Below, one piece after another: positions 54,346 to 64,000 of a stretch of DNA of 64,000 nucleotides. Below the pieces are notes generated by a model. The model was not told where the DNA came from. It did not search any database and saw nothing but the letters and a program-made list of their open reading frames with translations. Within the stretch, counting starts at the first letter, position 1. Each line of letters opens with the position of its first letter. Location of the stretch: NCBI GenBank assembly GCA_026874595.1, contig CM049306.1, forward strand, positions 20,763,019 to 20,827,018, written 5' to 3'. The position numbers and the translations under genes were made by a program. Source of the stretch: Sipunculus nudus. Its lineage: Eukaryota; Annelida; Sipuncula; Golfingiida; Sipunculidae.

Positions 54346-56228
54346 AAACAAGGGACCTATGGGTCACTGTGCTCAGCTGACGTTAACCTTGAAGGTAAAA
54401 ATCTAAAATAATATCTAATGGAGATAAAGTGTAAGAGGAAGAGGTAGTAAAGGCCATGGTTGGTTTATATGATTGGATTGTATTGATGAGCAAGAAATTG
54501 TTGCAAAAAATATTTTGTGACCTGACCATGTGTTTCCTAATGTTGAAACTAAAGCATGTGAGCAGTTTGTGAACAAATGATCTGTACTATTACCATGATC
54601 ATTGGTTGGTTTTTCGATTAACTGTTGACATTTCAGTAGTTTACACATTTGTTTAATTGAATCTATTTTTTTGTATAATATATATTATTAAATATACATG
54701 TATTTTTTTTATGAAATGTACACAGTTGAAATATAGCTAATTAACAACATAAAACAGGGCAAACAAAGCCTGATCTCAAATTCTGCTGAGGCAGGAAAAT
54801 AATGAACAAATGTTTGTATTAAATCCTGATTTTTTTTATCACATCAATTATTTTCTAATTTAAGTTTATATTTCTATACATTTCCAATATAACGTATATA
54901 TCTGAATATAAAAGTTGATTCATAATTCTCAATTGCATCATCATAAATCTCAATCTTGTCAAATAACACCACATCATGCATACAAATGTTTATTTATTTT
55001 TTATAACAAAAATATATCTTTTAAATCTGTAAAACAATAAATATCTAAAAATAATACTTGATTTAGATTTCACAATTTTTAATTCTGTCTTTATTTATCC
55101 ATAATGTGCTTCATATTTTATAATAATTTAAGCATACTGATGGGTTCATTTATATTTGTTAAAATCATTTAAAAGAAAATTGATTTCTTTAAAAATGCTA
55201 CATTACACAACATTGCATCTTCTGGATTACACCTTGAATTATTTTTTCAAGGAAAGTTTTTGCATATCGGAGTGGAAACAGCATTACAATTAAGGAGATA
55301 CAGTGAAAACAATAACAATTACTGCATAACACTTGGTGGGTTGGGTTTGCGGGGGGGGGGGGGGGGGGGGGGGATTGGGGTGGTGATATGAGAATAACTG
55401 TACACCTGTCACAGCAGGGGATCTCCCCCAGTGACTGTAACAAATCAGAAATCCTGGCATAGCTGACTTCCAGTGACCTGGAGTGGGACCCTGCATCTGT
55501 AATCAAAGCAAGTGACTACAGAAAAAAATCAATAACTAGCTTAATTTTCAAGCTTTTATTTTCAAATTTCAGATTTAGACAAACTAAATATTTATGTTTA
55601 CATGCTGTGAAAGTTAAATCAATGGTGCTTACAGGAAAAAAACGTGCCATGGTCAAAGTTGGGCAAAATTTAAGGTACTGATTTTTTTTTATGCTAATAA
55701 CTTAAAAAATTTACAAAATTCAGATCTAATTTTGGGTAAACAATTGAATCTTGATTAAACATAGTTATATACTTGATAAAATAGACTCTAGTTTCAAAAT
55801 TTTTCATGTTAAGTGAGTTATTATTTTTCCTGATTTTTTACAAAGTCCATTATGTTTTGGCCCATAACTTGAAGAATTTATAATTTACAGACTTAATTTC
55901 TGGCATGTTCATAGGAACTATATAGAGGAATATTTATGGTAAATATGAGGAAAAACAGATGGGTGGTTTTGATATGAGGCAGTCCTGAAGTGTGAAAATA
56001 GGATTTTAATAAAAAATTGAGGTTTTTCCTTAATTTCTCAAAGGAACGAAGTCGCAAAGACCCAGTTTCGGCTTGGTAGGAGATCTTGGGGATATCTAAC
56101 ATTATGCTGAATTTTGGATTCCTAGGTCTTACGGTTTCAAAACGTGCCACATCTACGGACGGACGGACAGACGGACGGACGACGGACCACGACTATAGCT
56201 CATATGACTTATAGTCAGCTGAGCTAAA
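54346..56228 (+). mobile_element. Family A element, copy A2
   Basis: Begins AAACAAGGGACCTATGGGTC and GCTCAGCTGAC (54,371-54,381); ends GACTATAGCTCATATGACTT and GTCAGCTGAGC (56,214-56,224), a perfect 11-bp inverted pair. It aligns with A1 through most of its length, carries a G23 tract (55,351-55,373), and a block (about 55,385-55,470) holding GCAGGGGATCTCCCCCA. Non-coding. Confidence 0.65.
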
Positions 56229-56325
56229 AAAGGTCCCTTCACGTCACTGACAAATACTAGTACTGCACTGATCAACCCTGTGCTGATGTTTGTAAATGTG
56301 GCCTCCTTTTGAGAATAATATGAAT

Positions 56326-59300
56326 AACTAGACATTTCTTGGCACCGCAGGTGCCAGAGTATCCCCAGACATAGTAGGCCCCCCCCCCCCCCCTTACAAG
56401 AATAGACCCCCATTTTAGCAGCATATACTGACACTTGGCATATTTATTGTTTCTTCCATCTAACAATCCACAATCTTGTTGAAGATGTTGGCCCTGTGAC
56501 CTTGAGCTTTTTAAAGAGGTGTCCTGTGACCTTGACCTTTGACCTCATGACCCCAAAATCAATTCAGGTCTTGCTTTTCCAATGGGACATATGCAAGTCA
56601 AGTTTGAAATCTATACATCAAGGCAGGAATTATCATCCAGAAACTTATTTTTGGACAGATGGCTCCTGTGACCTTCACCTTTGACCTCGTGACCTCAAAA
56701 TTGATAGTGTTCTTTCTCTCTTGGCAGGAGAACTATATGTGCAAGATGAAAGATCTGAGATGAAATGTTTGGCTGAAAATGCATCCACATCTTTTTAAAG
56801 ATGTGTCTTGTGACCTTGACCTTTGACCTCATGACCTCAAAGTCAATTTTGGTCTTACTTTTCCAATGGGACATATACAAGTCAAGTTTGAAATCCATAC
56901 ATCAATAAAAGCAAGAATTATCATCCAGAAACAAATTTTTGGACATATGGCTCCTGTGACCTTCACCTTTCACCTTGTGACCTCAAAATTGCAAGGGTTC
57001 TTCTTCTCTTTGCAGGTGTACTATATGTGCAAGATGAAAGATCCGAGATGAAATGTTTGGCTGAAAATGCATCTACATCTTTTTAAAGATGTGTCCTGTG
57101 ACCTTGACCTCTGACCTCATGACCACAAAATCAATTTGGTTCTTGCGTTTCCAATGGGACATATATAAGTCAAGTTTGAAATCCATACATCAATAAAAGA
57201 AGGAATTATCATCCAGGAACTAATTTTTGGACATATTGCTCCTGTGACCTTCACCTTTGACCTCGTGACCTCAAAATTGATAGGTGTCTTCCACTCTTGG
57301 CAGGTGAACTATATGTGCAAGATGAAAGATCTGAGATGAATTGTTTGGCTGAAAATGCATCCACAATATTTTAAAAGAGGTTTCCTGTTACCTTGACCTT
57401 TGACCTCATGACCACAAATTCAATTCCAGTCTTGCTTTTCCAATGGGTCAAATACAAGTCAAGTTTGAAATCCATACATCAATAAAAGAAGGAATTATCA
57501 TCCAGAAACTAATTTTTGGACAGATGGCTCCTGTGACCTTCACCTTTGAACTCGTGACCTCAAAATTTATAGGGAGCTTCCTCTCTTCGCAGGTGTACTA
57601 TATGTGCAAGATGAAAGATCTTAGATGAAATGTTTGGCTTAAAATGCATCCACATCTTTTTAAAGATGTGTCCTGTGACCTTGACTTTTGACCTCATGAC
57701 CCCCAAATCATTTTGGTTCTTGGGTTTCCAATGGGACATATATAAGTCAAGTTTGAAAGCCAAACATCAATAAAAGCAGGAACTATCATCCAGAAACTAA
57801 TTTTTGGACATATGGCTCCTGTGACCTTCACCTTTGACCTTGTGACCTCAAAATTGATAGGGGTCTTCCACTCTTGGCAGGTGAACTATATGTGCAAGAT
57901 GAAAGATCTGAGATGAATTGTTTGGCTGAAAATGCGTCCACAATATTTTTAAAGAGGTTTCCTGTGACCTTGACCTTTGACCTCATGACCCCAAATTCAA
58001 TTCCAGTCTTGCTTTTCCAATGGGTCAAATACAAGTCAAGTTTGAAATCCGTACATCAATAAAAGAAGGAATTATCATCCAGAAACTAATTTTTGGACAG
58101 ATGGCTCCTGTGACCTTCACCTTTGACCTTGTGACCTCAAAATTGATAGGGGTCTTCCTCTCTTTGCAGGTGTACTATATGTGCAAGATGAAAGATCTGA
58201 GATGAAATGTTTGGCTGAAAATGCATCCACATCTTTTTAAAGATGTGTTCTGTGACCTTGACCTTTGACCTCATGACCCCAGGTTCAATTCCGGTCTTGC
58301 ATTTCCAATGGGTCAAATACAAGTCAAGTTTGAAATCCGTACATCAATAAAAGCAGGAATTATCATCCAGAAACTAATTTTTGGACAGATGGCTTCTGTG
58401 ACCTTCACCTTTGACCTTGTGACCTCAAAATTGATAGGGGTCTTCCTCTATTGACAGATGACTTAAATGTGCAAGATGAAAGGTCTGAGATGAAATGTTT
58501 GGCTGAAAATGCATCCAAAATCTTTTTAAAGATGTGTCCTGTGACCTTGACCTTTGACCTCATGACCCCAAAATCAATTTGGGTCTTGCTTTTTCAATGG
58601 GACATATATAAGTCAAGTTTGAAATCATTACATCAATAAAAGCAGGAATTATCATCCAGTTACTAATTTTTGGACGGATAGCTCCTGTGGCCTTGACCTT
58701 TGACCTTGTGACCCAAAATTTATACACATCATCCACTATTGGCAAGTGAGCTATATATTCAAGATGGAAGACCTGGGATGAAAGTTTGGCTTAAAATGCA
58801 TCCACAGTATCTTTTAAAATGCCAGTCCAGTGACCTTGACCTTTGACCTCATGACCCTAGAACCTATAGGGTTCTTACTTTAGTGGTGGGCCATAAATAA
58901 GTCATGTTTGAAATCCATATGGCTATCAACACTGGAGATATCATAAGAGGTGTGTGATTTTCACCATATGTGGCAATATTCAAGGTCAAGGCCACTATCA
59001 TAGGAAAGGTCATGACCCCAATTTAAATAAGCATCATCCCATAACCCATACCTATGTATATGCATAATCTAAAAGAAATCTGTCCATTAGTTTTTGACTT
59101 ATAATGCTCACAGTACTGTAAGGTGGCAATTTTGGGGGTATTAAACGGCACGAAAACAAGTAAAGAATAATAGGTGGCGCCGCCAGTTTCTGGAACATGA
59201 CAACCCTATCCATGATCTTCCATCAACTTGATTTTGGGATAAATCCATGCAAGATTTCTTGAGATATTAAAGAATTTGTGTGATTTTCCCCAAAATTGGA

Positions 59301-59517
59301 CCTATTCAAGGTCAAGGACACTCTCCTAATAAAGGTCATGACCTCATTTTAAATAGGCGTCGTCCTCTTACCCATATCTATACATATACCGAGTTTGGTA
59401 AAGTTCCGTGAAATATTTTTTTGGATATCACGCCAACAAGATTTATATGCGGTGGCGGCTGGACCGGCTGGACCGGTACATAATTGTATCCCCCGACTTT
59501 GTCTGGGGATACAATTA
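56326..59517 (+). mobile_element. Family B element, copy B2, with an expanded satellite core
   Basis: Begins AACTAGACATTTCTTGGCAC with hairpin GGCACC-GCA-GGTGCC, then GTATCCCCAGAC (56,359-56,370). Ends in hairpin GTATCCCC/GGGGATAC with GTCTGGGGATAC at 59,501-59,512, a perfect 12-bp inverse of the 5' motif. C16 and a GGCGCCGCC word are present as in the other copies. The core is an eight-unit, 288-bp satellite. No transposase is encoded. Confidence 0.65.
56480..58880 (+). repeat. 288-bp satellite, eight units, rich in TGACCT
   Basis: The anchor GTGACCTTGACC (with small variants) starts at 56,526, 56,810, 57,098, 57,387, 57,675, 57,964, 58,252, 58,541 and 58,830, so the period is 284-289. Each unit is itself two related halves of about 144 bp, one with TGACCTTGACCTTTGACCT and one with TGACCTTCACCTTTGACCT. 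Short open frames on both strands recur once per unit because 288 is divisible by three; they are not genes. Confidence 0.9.
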
Positions 59518-60139
59518 TGTCAAGGGGCTGGTCATGACAGCTGCAGCAGCACAGCTAATTCCAGATCAGCATATAATTCTAGACATTTAAATGGGTTCTT
59601 CCTGTTACCATGACAACTGATCCTGTCCTGATTAATTAATACAGACCTGTTGTACTTGTTAACTTATCACTTTACTGTAGTGAATTAAAAAAAAACTTTT
59701 GAATGTTGATAAGAACTACTTCCTTGACATACAATGATACAAAAATGCGAAACCCTTATTGTGTGCGACTGATATAGTCTGTCAGTGTGACAAATTGCAT
59801 AAGAGGGTCCAAATCAACAAAAAGTGAGAATCTTAGATAATTATTTACAGTTGTATCATTTGGACATGAACCTTATGCATTTTTTAACGTATCAAATTGA
59901 CAGTGCTGCTTATGAGGAAAAAATTATGTCAAATAATGGGCTCAAAGCTGTAGCCTGCTTTGTCAATAAAATACGGTCTGACAATATCAAACATTCCTTG
60001 AAGATTATATATAACTTGCCAATTAAATTTTTTTTATGACAGACACTGAAAAATTCAGAGTTCCACTACTTTTGTTGCAATGTTATCTGTACAATACACA
60101 TTATAACAAATTTTTTTACTAAGTTTATGACCATTATTT
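59518..60139. other. Nothing recognised
   Basis: AT-rich spacer between B2 and the minisatellite. Confidence 0.4.
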
Positions 60140-60670
60140 TTTTATGACCATTGTCAGAACCATTAATAATCATATTGATTCTTTATTTCTGTCCATTGCA
60201 AATGTCAGCGCCATAGATAATTGTATTCTTTTTTTTTGCACTGATTGAGCCATAAAAAATCATTTTGTTTTGTCCATCGTCAGAGCCATAGATAATCATA
60301 TTGATCAATTCTTTATTATTTATGCAAAATCCACAGATTGCTTCTTTGATTAATTTTTCTATGTCCACTGTCAGAGCCTTGGATAATTATATTGATTATT
60401 TAATTTTTTATGTCAGTTGTAAAAGCCACAGATAATCATACTGATTCTTTAATTTTTTTTACGTCAACTGTCAGAGCAACAGATAATCATACTGATTCTT
60501 TATTTTTTTATGTCCATTGTCAGACCATGGATAATAAATATTAATTATATTGATTCTCTGTTTATTTGTTCAATATCCATTGACAGAGATATAGATAATC
60601 ATACTAATTCCTTGATTAATTTTTATGCCCAATGTCAGAGCTATAGATAATCAGACTGATTCTTGCTAGA
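60140..60670 (+). repeat. Degenerate minisatellite, 45-60 bp units, about eleven copies
   Basis: Units follow CAGAGCCATAGATAATCATA, then TTGATTCTTTATTTTTTTAT, then GTCCATTGT, with variable T-tract length. The same unit occurs three times in OTUD5 intron 7 (21,178-21,275). Confidence 0.75.
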
Positions 60671-60747
60671 ACTTTATACAATTATTTTATTATATAAACC
60701 CCTCAATAATCTGGGTCTTCTCTCCTTGCAGCAGAGATTAATATATT

Positions 60748-62910
60748 TGTCAGAGACGAGATTAAAATCCAGGCGGATTTTAAATTCGCCTAGACGAGAT
60801 TGCGATTGTGATCTCGCCTAGGCAAGATTGCAATTGTGATCTCAGCTAGACGGATTTTAAACTCGCCTAGACAAGATCACAATCGCAATCTCGCCTAGGC
60901 GAGATTAAAATCCATCATGGAGCAGGCCAGGATTTTAATCTCGCCTAGGCGAGTTTAAAATCCGTCTGGTGTCTTCCAGGCGAGTTTAAAATCTGCCTGA
61001 TATTACTTAGGCGAGTTTAAAATCTGCCTAGGCGAGATTAAAATAGTGATCTGATCAAATATCCTAATATATTAAGCATTGTAATTTACATATGAAAGAT
61101 GTTTTCAGTCTGAATGGTTATATATTGTTAAAAGGTAATATATTTATTAATATTTACAGAATATTATAGTATTAATGTAATAATTACCTTTTTTACAGTA
61201 ATGTAATAGTTATTCATGTGATAATTAACATTAATTTTGGAAACAGAATTATGAAATAGATATTTGATTATTATTTGCACCTTTGATGTGTTTCATGTGG
61301 TCTACAGCATCCTTATCATACCAATTATTTGCAAAACATTTATTAATCTTTATTTTTTTTCTCCAGTTTACTTAACAACCTTGTGTTTGTAAATATCACT
61401 AATAATTTTTACAAAAAAATAATTTGTAATTGTATTTAAATATATGGCAATTAGAGAGTAACAAGAGGTATATTGAAGCACACTTATGAGATATTATGAA
61501 GAGCAAATCTGGGGGAAAAAGTCATCCACTTGCATATTGAATCAATCATAGATAGATAGATAGACAGATAGATAGATTAGTCTAGATAGCTATTACTTCA
61601 CTATTTAATGAGTATATAACACATTAACATAAACAATCATCCTATTTGATAGTTCTTACAGGACAAACAGAACAAATTAGTTGGTTGATCTAGTTCAAAT
61701 GTTTCTTTTCACCCAGGTATTCAACACTCAACAGTCAAAACATGTACACTTATGGTACAAAATATGCAGGGTATCAGTATTTATGATGGACTTTGATACA
61801 CCATCCTTTTTTTTGGTAATTAAACATCATATGAGAAAAGGTAAAAGTTGATACACAGATGTATGCATGTGAATAATTCTTTGTCTTATTTAGTCTTTTC
61901 TTATAATGTATATAATATTCTTCTGATCCTTTTTTTAATGTTTTGTGAGGCATTTTGTGAAGCTTCAATATTTATGTAGACTGTGTTACAAGATAACTGC
62001 CTTTTTTTGGACAGTATTATATCATATAAGAAAAAATATGATTTCTAGATTCATAGAGTAATAGATCATTTATGCATGTGAACATGCATTGAATTATATT
62101 GATAAAAAATAAATGAGCTATGTTCCTTTTTGTCTTTTTAAAATACTACATTACTAATATTACTAATACCAGTTTCCCTTCGAATTAATATTGACAACAA
62201 AATTATTATGTAAATAATCAGCAGCAGCCCACATCATATATCATTTGAATATGCCATATACAATACCAATGTAAGGTTCTTATTACCTAGTTTATAAATA
62301 AAAATATAAAATAAAAAAATTAATGTTAATTATTACATAAATATTATAATATTCTGTAAATATTATTAAATATATATTACTTGTGAACTATACATAACCA
62401 TATTAATCAAAAATATATAATATAAAATATTCCATTTCCAAAATTAATGTTAATTATTACATTAATAATATAATATTCTGTTAATATTAATAAATATATA
62501 ACTTGTGAACTATACATAACCATTCAGTGTTAAAATATTGAAAATCTGACTGAAAACATCTTTCTTAAGTCAATTACAATGCATAATTTATTGGGAAATT
62601 AGATCAGATCACTATTTTAATCTCGCCTAGGCAGATTTTAAACTCGCCCAAGTGATATCAGGCAGATTTTAAACTCGCCTGGATGACACCAGACAGATTT
62701 TAAACTCGCCTAGGCGAGATTAAAATCCTGGCCTGCTCCATGATAGATTTTAATCTCGCCTAGGCGAGATTGCGATTGTGATCTCGTCTAGGCGAGTTTA
62801 AAATCCGTCTAGCCGAGATCACAATTGCAATCTCGCCTAGGCGAGATCACAATCCCAATCTCGTCTAGGCGAATTTAAAATCCGCCTGGATTTCAATCTC
62901 GTCTCTGACA
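60748..62910. mobile_element. Foldback element with long inverted arms built of 14-bp palindromes
   Basis: The ends TGTCAGAGACGAGATT (60,748) and its inverse ending at 62,910 start arms that pair over about 350 bp of strongly ordered sequence and continue more loosely to about 61,280 and 62,400. The outer arms consist of repeats of CTCGCCTAGGCGAG and near variants, separated by ATTTTAAA, ATTAAAATCC and AATCGCAATC spacers. Flanking TATT on both sides (60,744-60,747 and 62,911-62,914) fits a 4-bp target duplication. The middle (61,280-62,400) is AT-rich and non-coding, with a GATA microsatellite. No transposase is seen, so it is non-autonomous. Confidence 0.75.
61548..61576. repeat. (GATA)n microsatellite
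   Basis: About seven GATA/GACA units inside the foldback element. Confidence 0.9.
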
Positions 62911-62914
62911 TATT

Positions 62915-63360
62915 CATGTCATGCTAGTTAATCATTCATATCCATGAGATAAAACTGTTCATACAATGTGGGCCCATGGAGGGAAGATGGACTTCTCTGA
63001 GACCAGGAAGGAATAGATACAATATCAGACACAGCATGTCTCTATTCACCAGTGGCTGTTTATGTATATTTCATGGAATCTTGGAAAACCCAGTCACGGT
63101 CAACTCTAGTCCAGTGGAAATATATTCAACTTATCTGTGCAAGGGTGTCCATAGCTTACACCTACTACAGGCACTGAATGTATATAGGACCTGTTTCTAC
63201 ATGCATTCCCCTGTTCCAATCTGTAATATGTTTATTGTTTATTTTTTACAGCTAAATAATAATTTAAATAAAAAGGCTCCTGATAATCTTAAAACCATAC
63301 AGGTCACAAATCAACATACAAAATGTGAATCTCCTGGTTCTGAACACATGTACCTTGAAT
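62915..63360. other. No gene supported
   Basis: A 160-codon plus-strand frame (62,976-63,458) runs through this stretch into the adjacent hairpin. Its translation has no recognisable domain and its end is formed by the inverted repeat, so I treat it as chance. Confidence 0.4.
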
Positions 63361-63549
63361 TATATGATAGTGGTGAAGTGATCATAATTATCAATTTCAT
63401 TATGATAAATTTCAAATTCCAGTTACAAACCACCCAGGAAGCTTCTGTTCCCTTATAAAGAACAGAAGCTTCCTGGCTGGTTTGTAAAATTCTGGAATTT
63501 GAAATCATAATGAAATTGATAATTATGATCACTTCACCACTATCATATA
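63361..63549. repeat. Near-perfect long hairpin, 89-bp arms, 11-bp loop
   Basis: 63,361-63,449 and 63,461-63,549 are reverse complements with a few mismatches and small gaps; for example TATATGATAGTGGTGAAGTG against its inverse at the right end, and AGGAAGCTTCTGTT against AACAGAAGCTTCCT around the loop. It could be a MITE, a snap-back duplication or a small-RNA precursor. Confidence 0.85.
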
Positions 63550-64000
63550 CTTCAATATACAGGGCTTGATTTTGCAGGATTTAAGCCGATTACTTTAAAG
63601 TTAATATTAATGAGCACTATCCCTGAGAGTATGGTACACAGCCTAACATAGGACCACGGTTTAGATTGGGTTAACTGGCTCACAAATTTCTTGTTCTGAG
63701 ATTTTTTATACCAATTAATTAGGGATCCATCATCAATTGTAAAATTGTAATGGTTTGCCCAGATACATATATAATAACAGAGCTAATAACAGCAATAGCT
63801 GAGTATGACTGTGTAAACCGGCTGACAAATTCTGTTCCCAAATCAATTGAAGACTCCTCCCTATAACTGATCATATTACATTGCTCAGGTGTCTCTAATA
63901 ACTACCGAGAATTTGTTCCATACTGCATACCACCTATAAGTGTATTAACTCTGCAACTAATCAGATAATGTATACGGAGCTAACCTGTACTGGTAATGGT
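63550..64000. other. Nothing recognised
   Basis: AT-rich sequence to the window edge. Confidence 0.4.

Noticed and set aside
56496-58745. Many 61-68 codon frames with similar translations on both strands
   Set aside because: They recur once per 288-bp satellite unit, since 288 is a multiple of three; they have no start or splice context and the same DNA is open on both strands.
56480-58880. CRISPR-like array
   Set aside because: The whole unit is repeated with no unique spacers, in a eukaryotic genome; it is a satellite.
62976-63458. 160-codon open frame
   Set aside because: No recognisable domain, and its last part is formed by the hairpin at 63,361-63,549.

Overview
The window is animal nuclear DNA. 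It is intron-rich and AT-rich, about half of it is dispersed or tandem repeat, and it holds two well-supported genes, both on the minus strand. OTUD5 (a deubiquitinase; ten coding exons, 31,573 down to 12,575) was read exon by exon and gives a 517-residue protein. RAB7 (a late-endosome GTPase; four coding exons, 46,962 down to 43,377) gives 205 residues. Both are conserved across animals and do not fix the species. The repeats (short elements with exchangeable tandem cores, TGACCT-rich satellites, abundant poly-C/poly-G and TA tracts, frequent AGGCCTATA words) suggest a marine lophotrochozoan, most likely a bivalve mollusc. That is an inference from repeat style.

Layout. 1-760: the first coding exon of an unidentified minus-strand gene and, behind it, a promoter-like segment with two CCAAT boxes and three E2F-like sites. 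760-8,170: non-coding DNA with CTCF-like motifs and a 180-bp duplication. 8,170-12,574: 3' flank or long 3'UTR of OTUD5, containing a hAT-like MITE. 12,575-31,573: OTUD5. Intron 8 carries an old DIRS-type (tyrosine-recombinase) retroelement, intron 4 carries two short non-autonomous elements, and intron 3 carries a CpG-rich patch, a 144-bp tandem array and a repeat tail. 31,574-41,200: intergenic DNA with TA and AAT/ATT microsatellites, repeats, a hAT-like MITE, a possible TATA promoter with a 30-codon ORF, and an unidentified ORF cluster. 41,200-46,980: RAB7 with a probable 2.1-kb 3'UTR and a probable 5'UTR intron. 46,980-60,000: a dense mosaic of the same short elements, including a 288-bp satellite. 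60,140-63,550: a minisatellite, a 2.16-kb foldback element built from 14-bp palindromes, and a near-perfect 89-bp-arm hairpin.

Most notable. Two families of short mobile elements keep conserved ends (11-12 bp subterminal inverted repeats; family B also has a 3' hairpin) while their central tandem repeats are exchanged, expanded or lost. One copy holds eight 288-bp units packed with nuclear-receptor half-sites. Two arrays of unrelated sequence share a base period of about 144 bp. The 60.7-62.9 kb foldback element is the most unusual structure in the window. OTUD5 and RAB7 act in separate pathways (ubiquitin editing; endolysosomal traffic), and nothing here shows them to be co-regulated.
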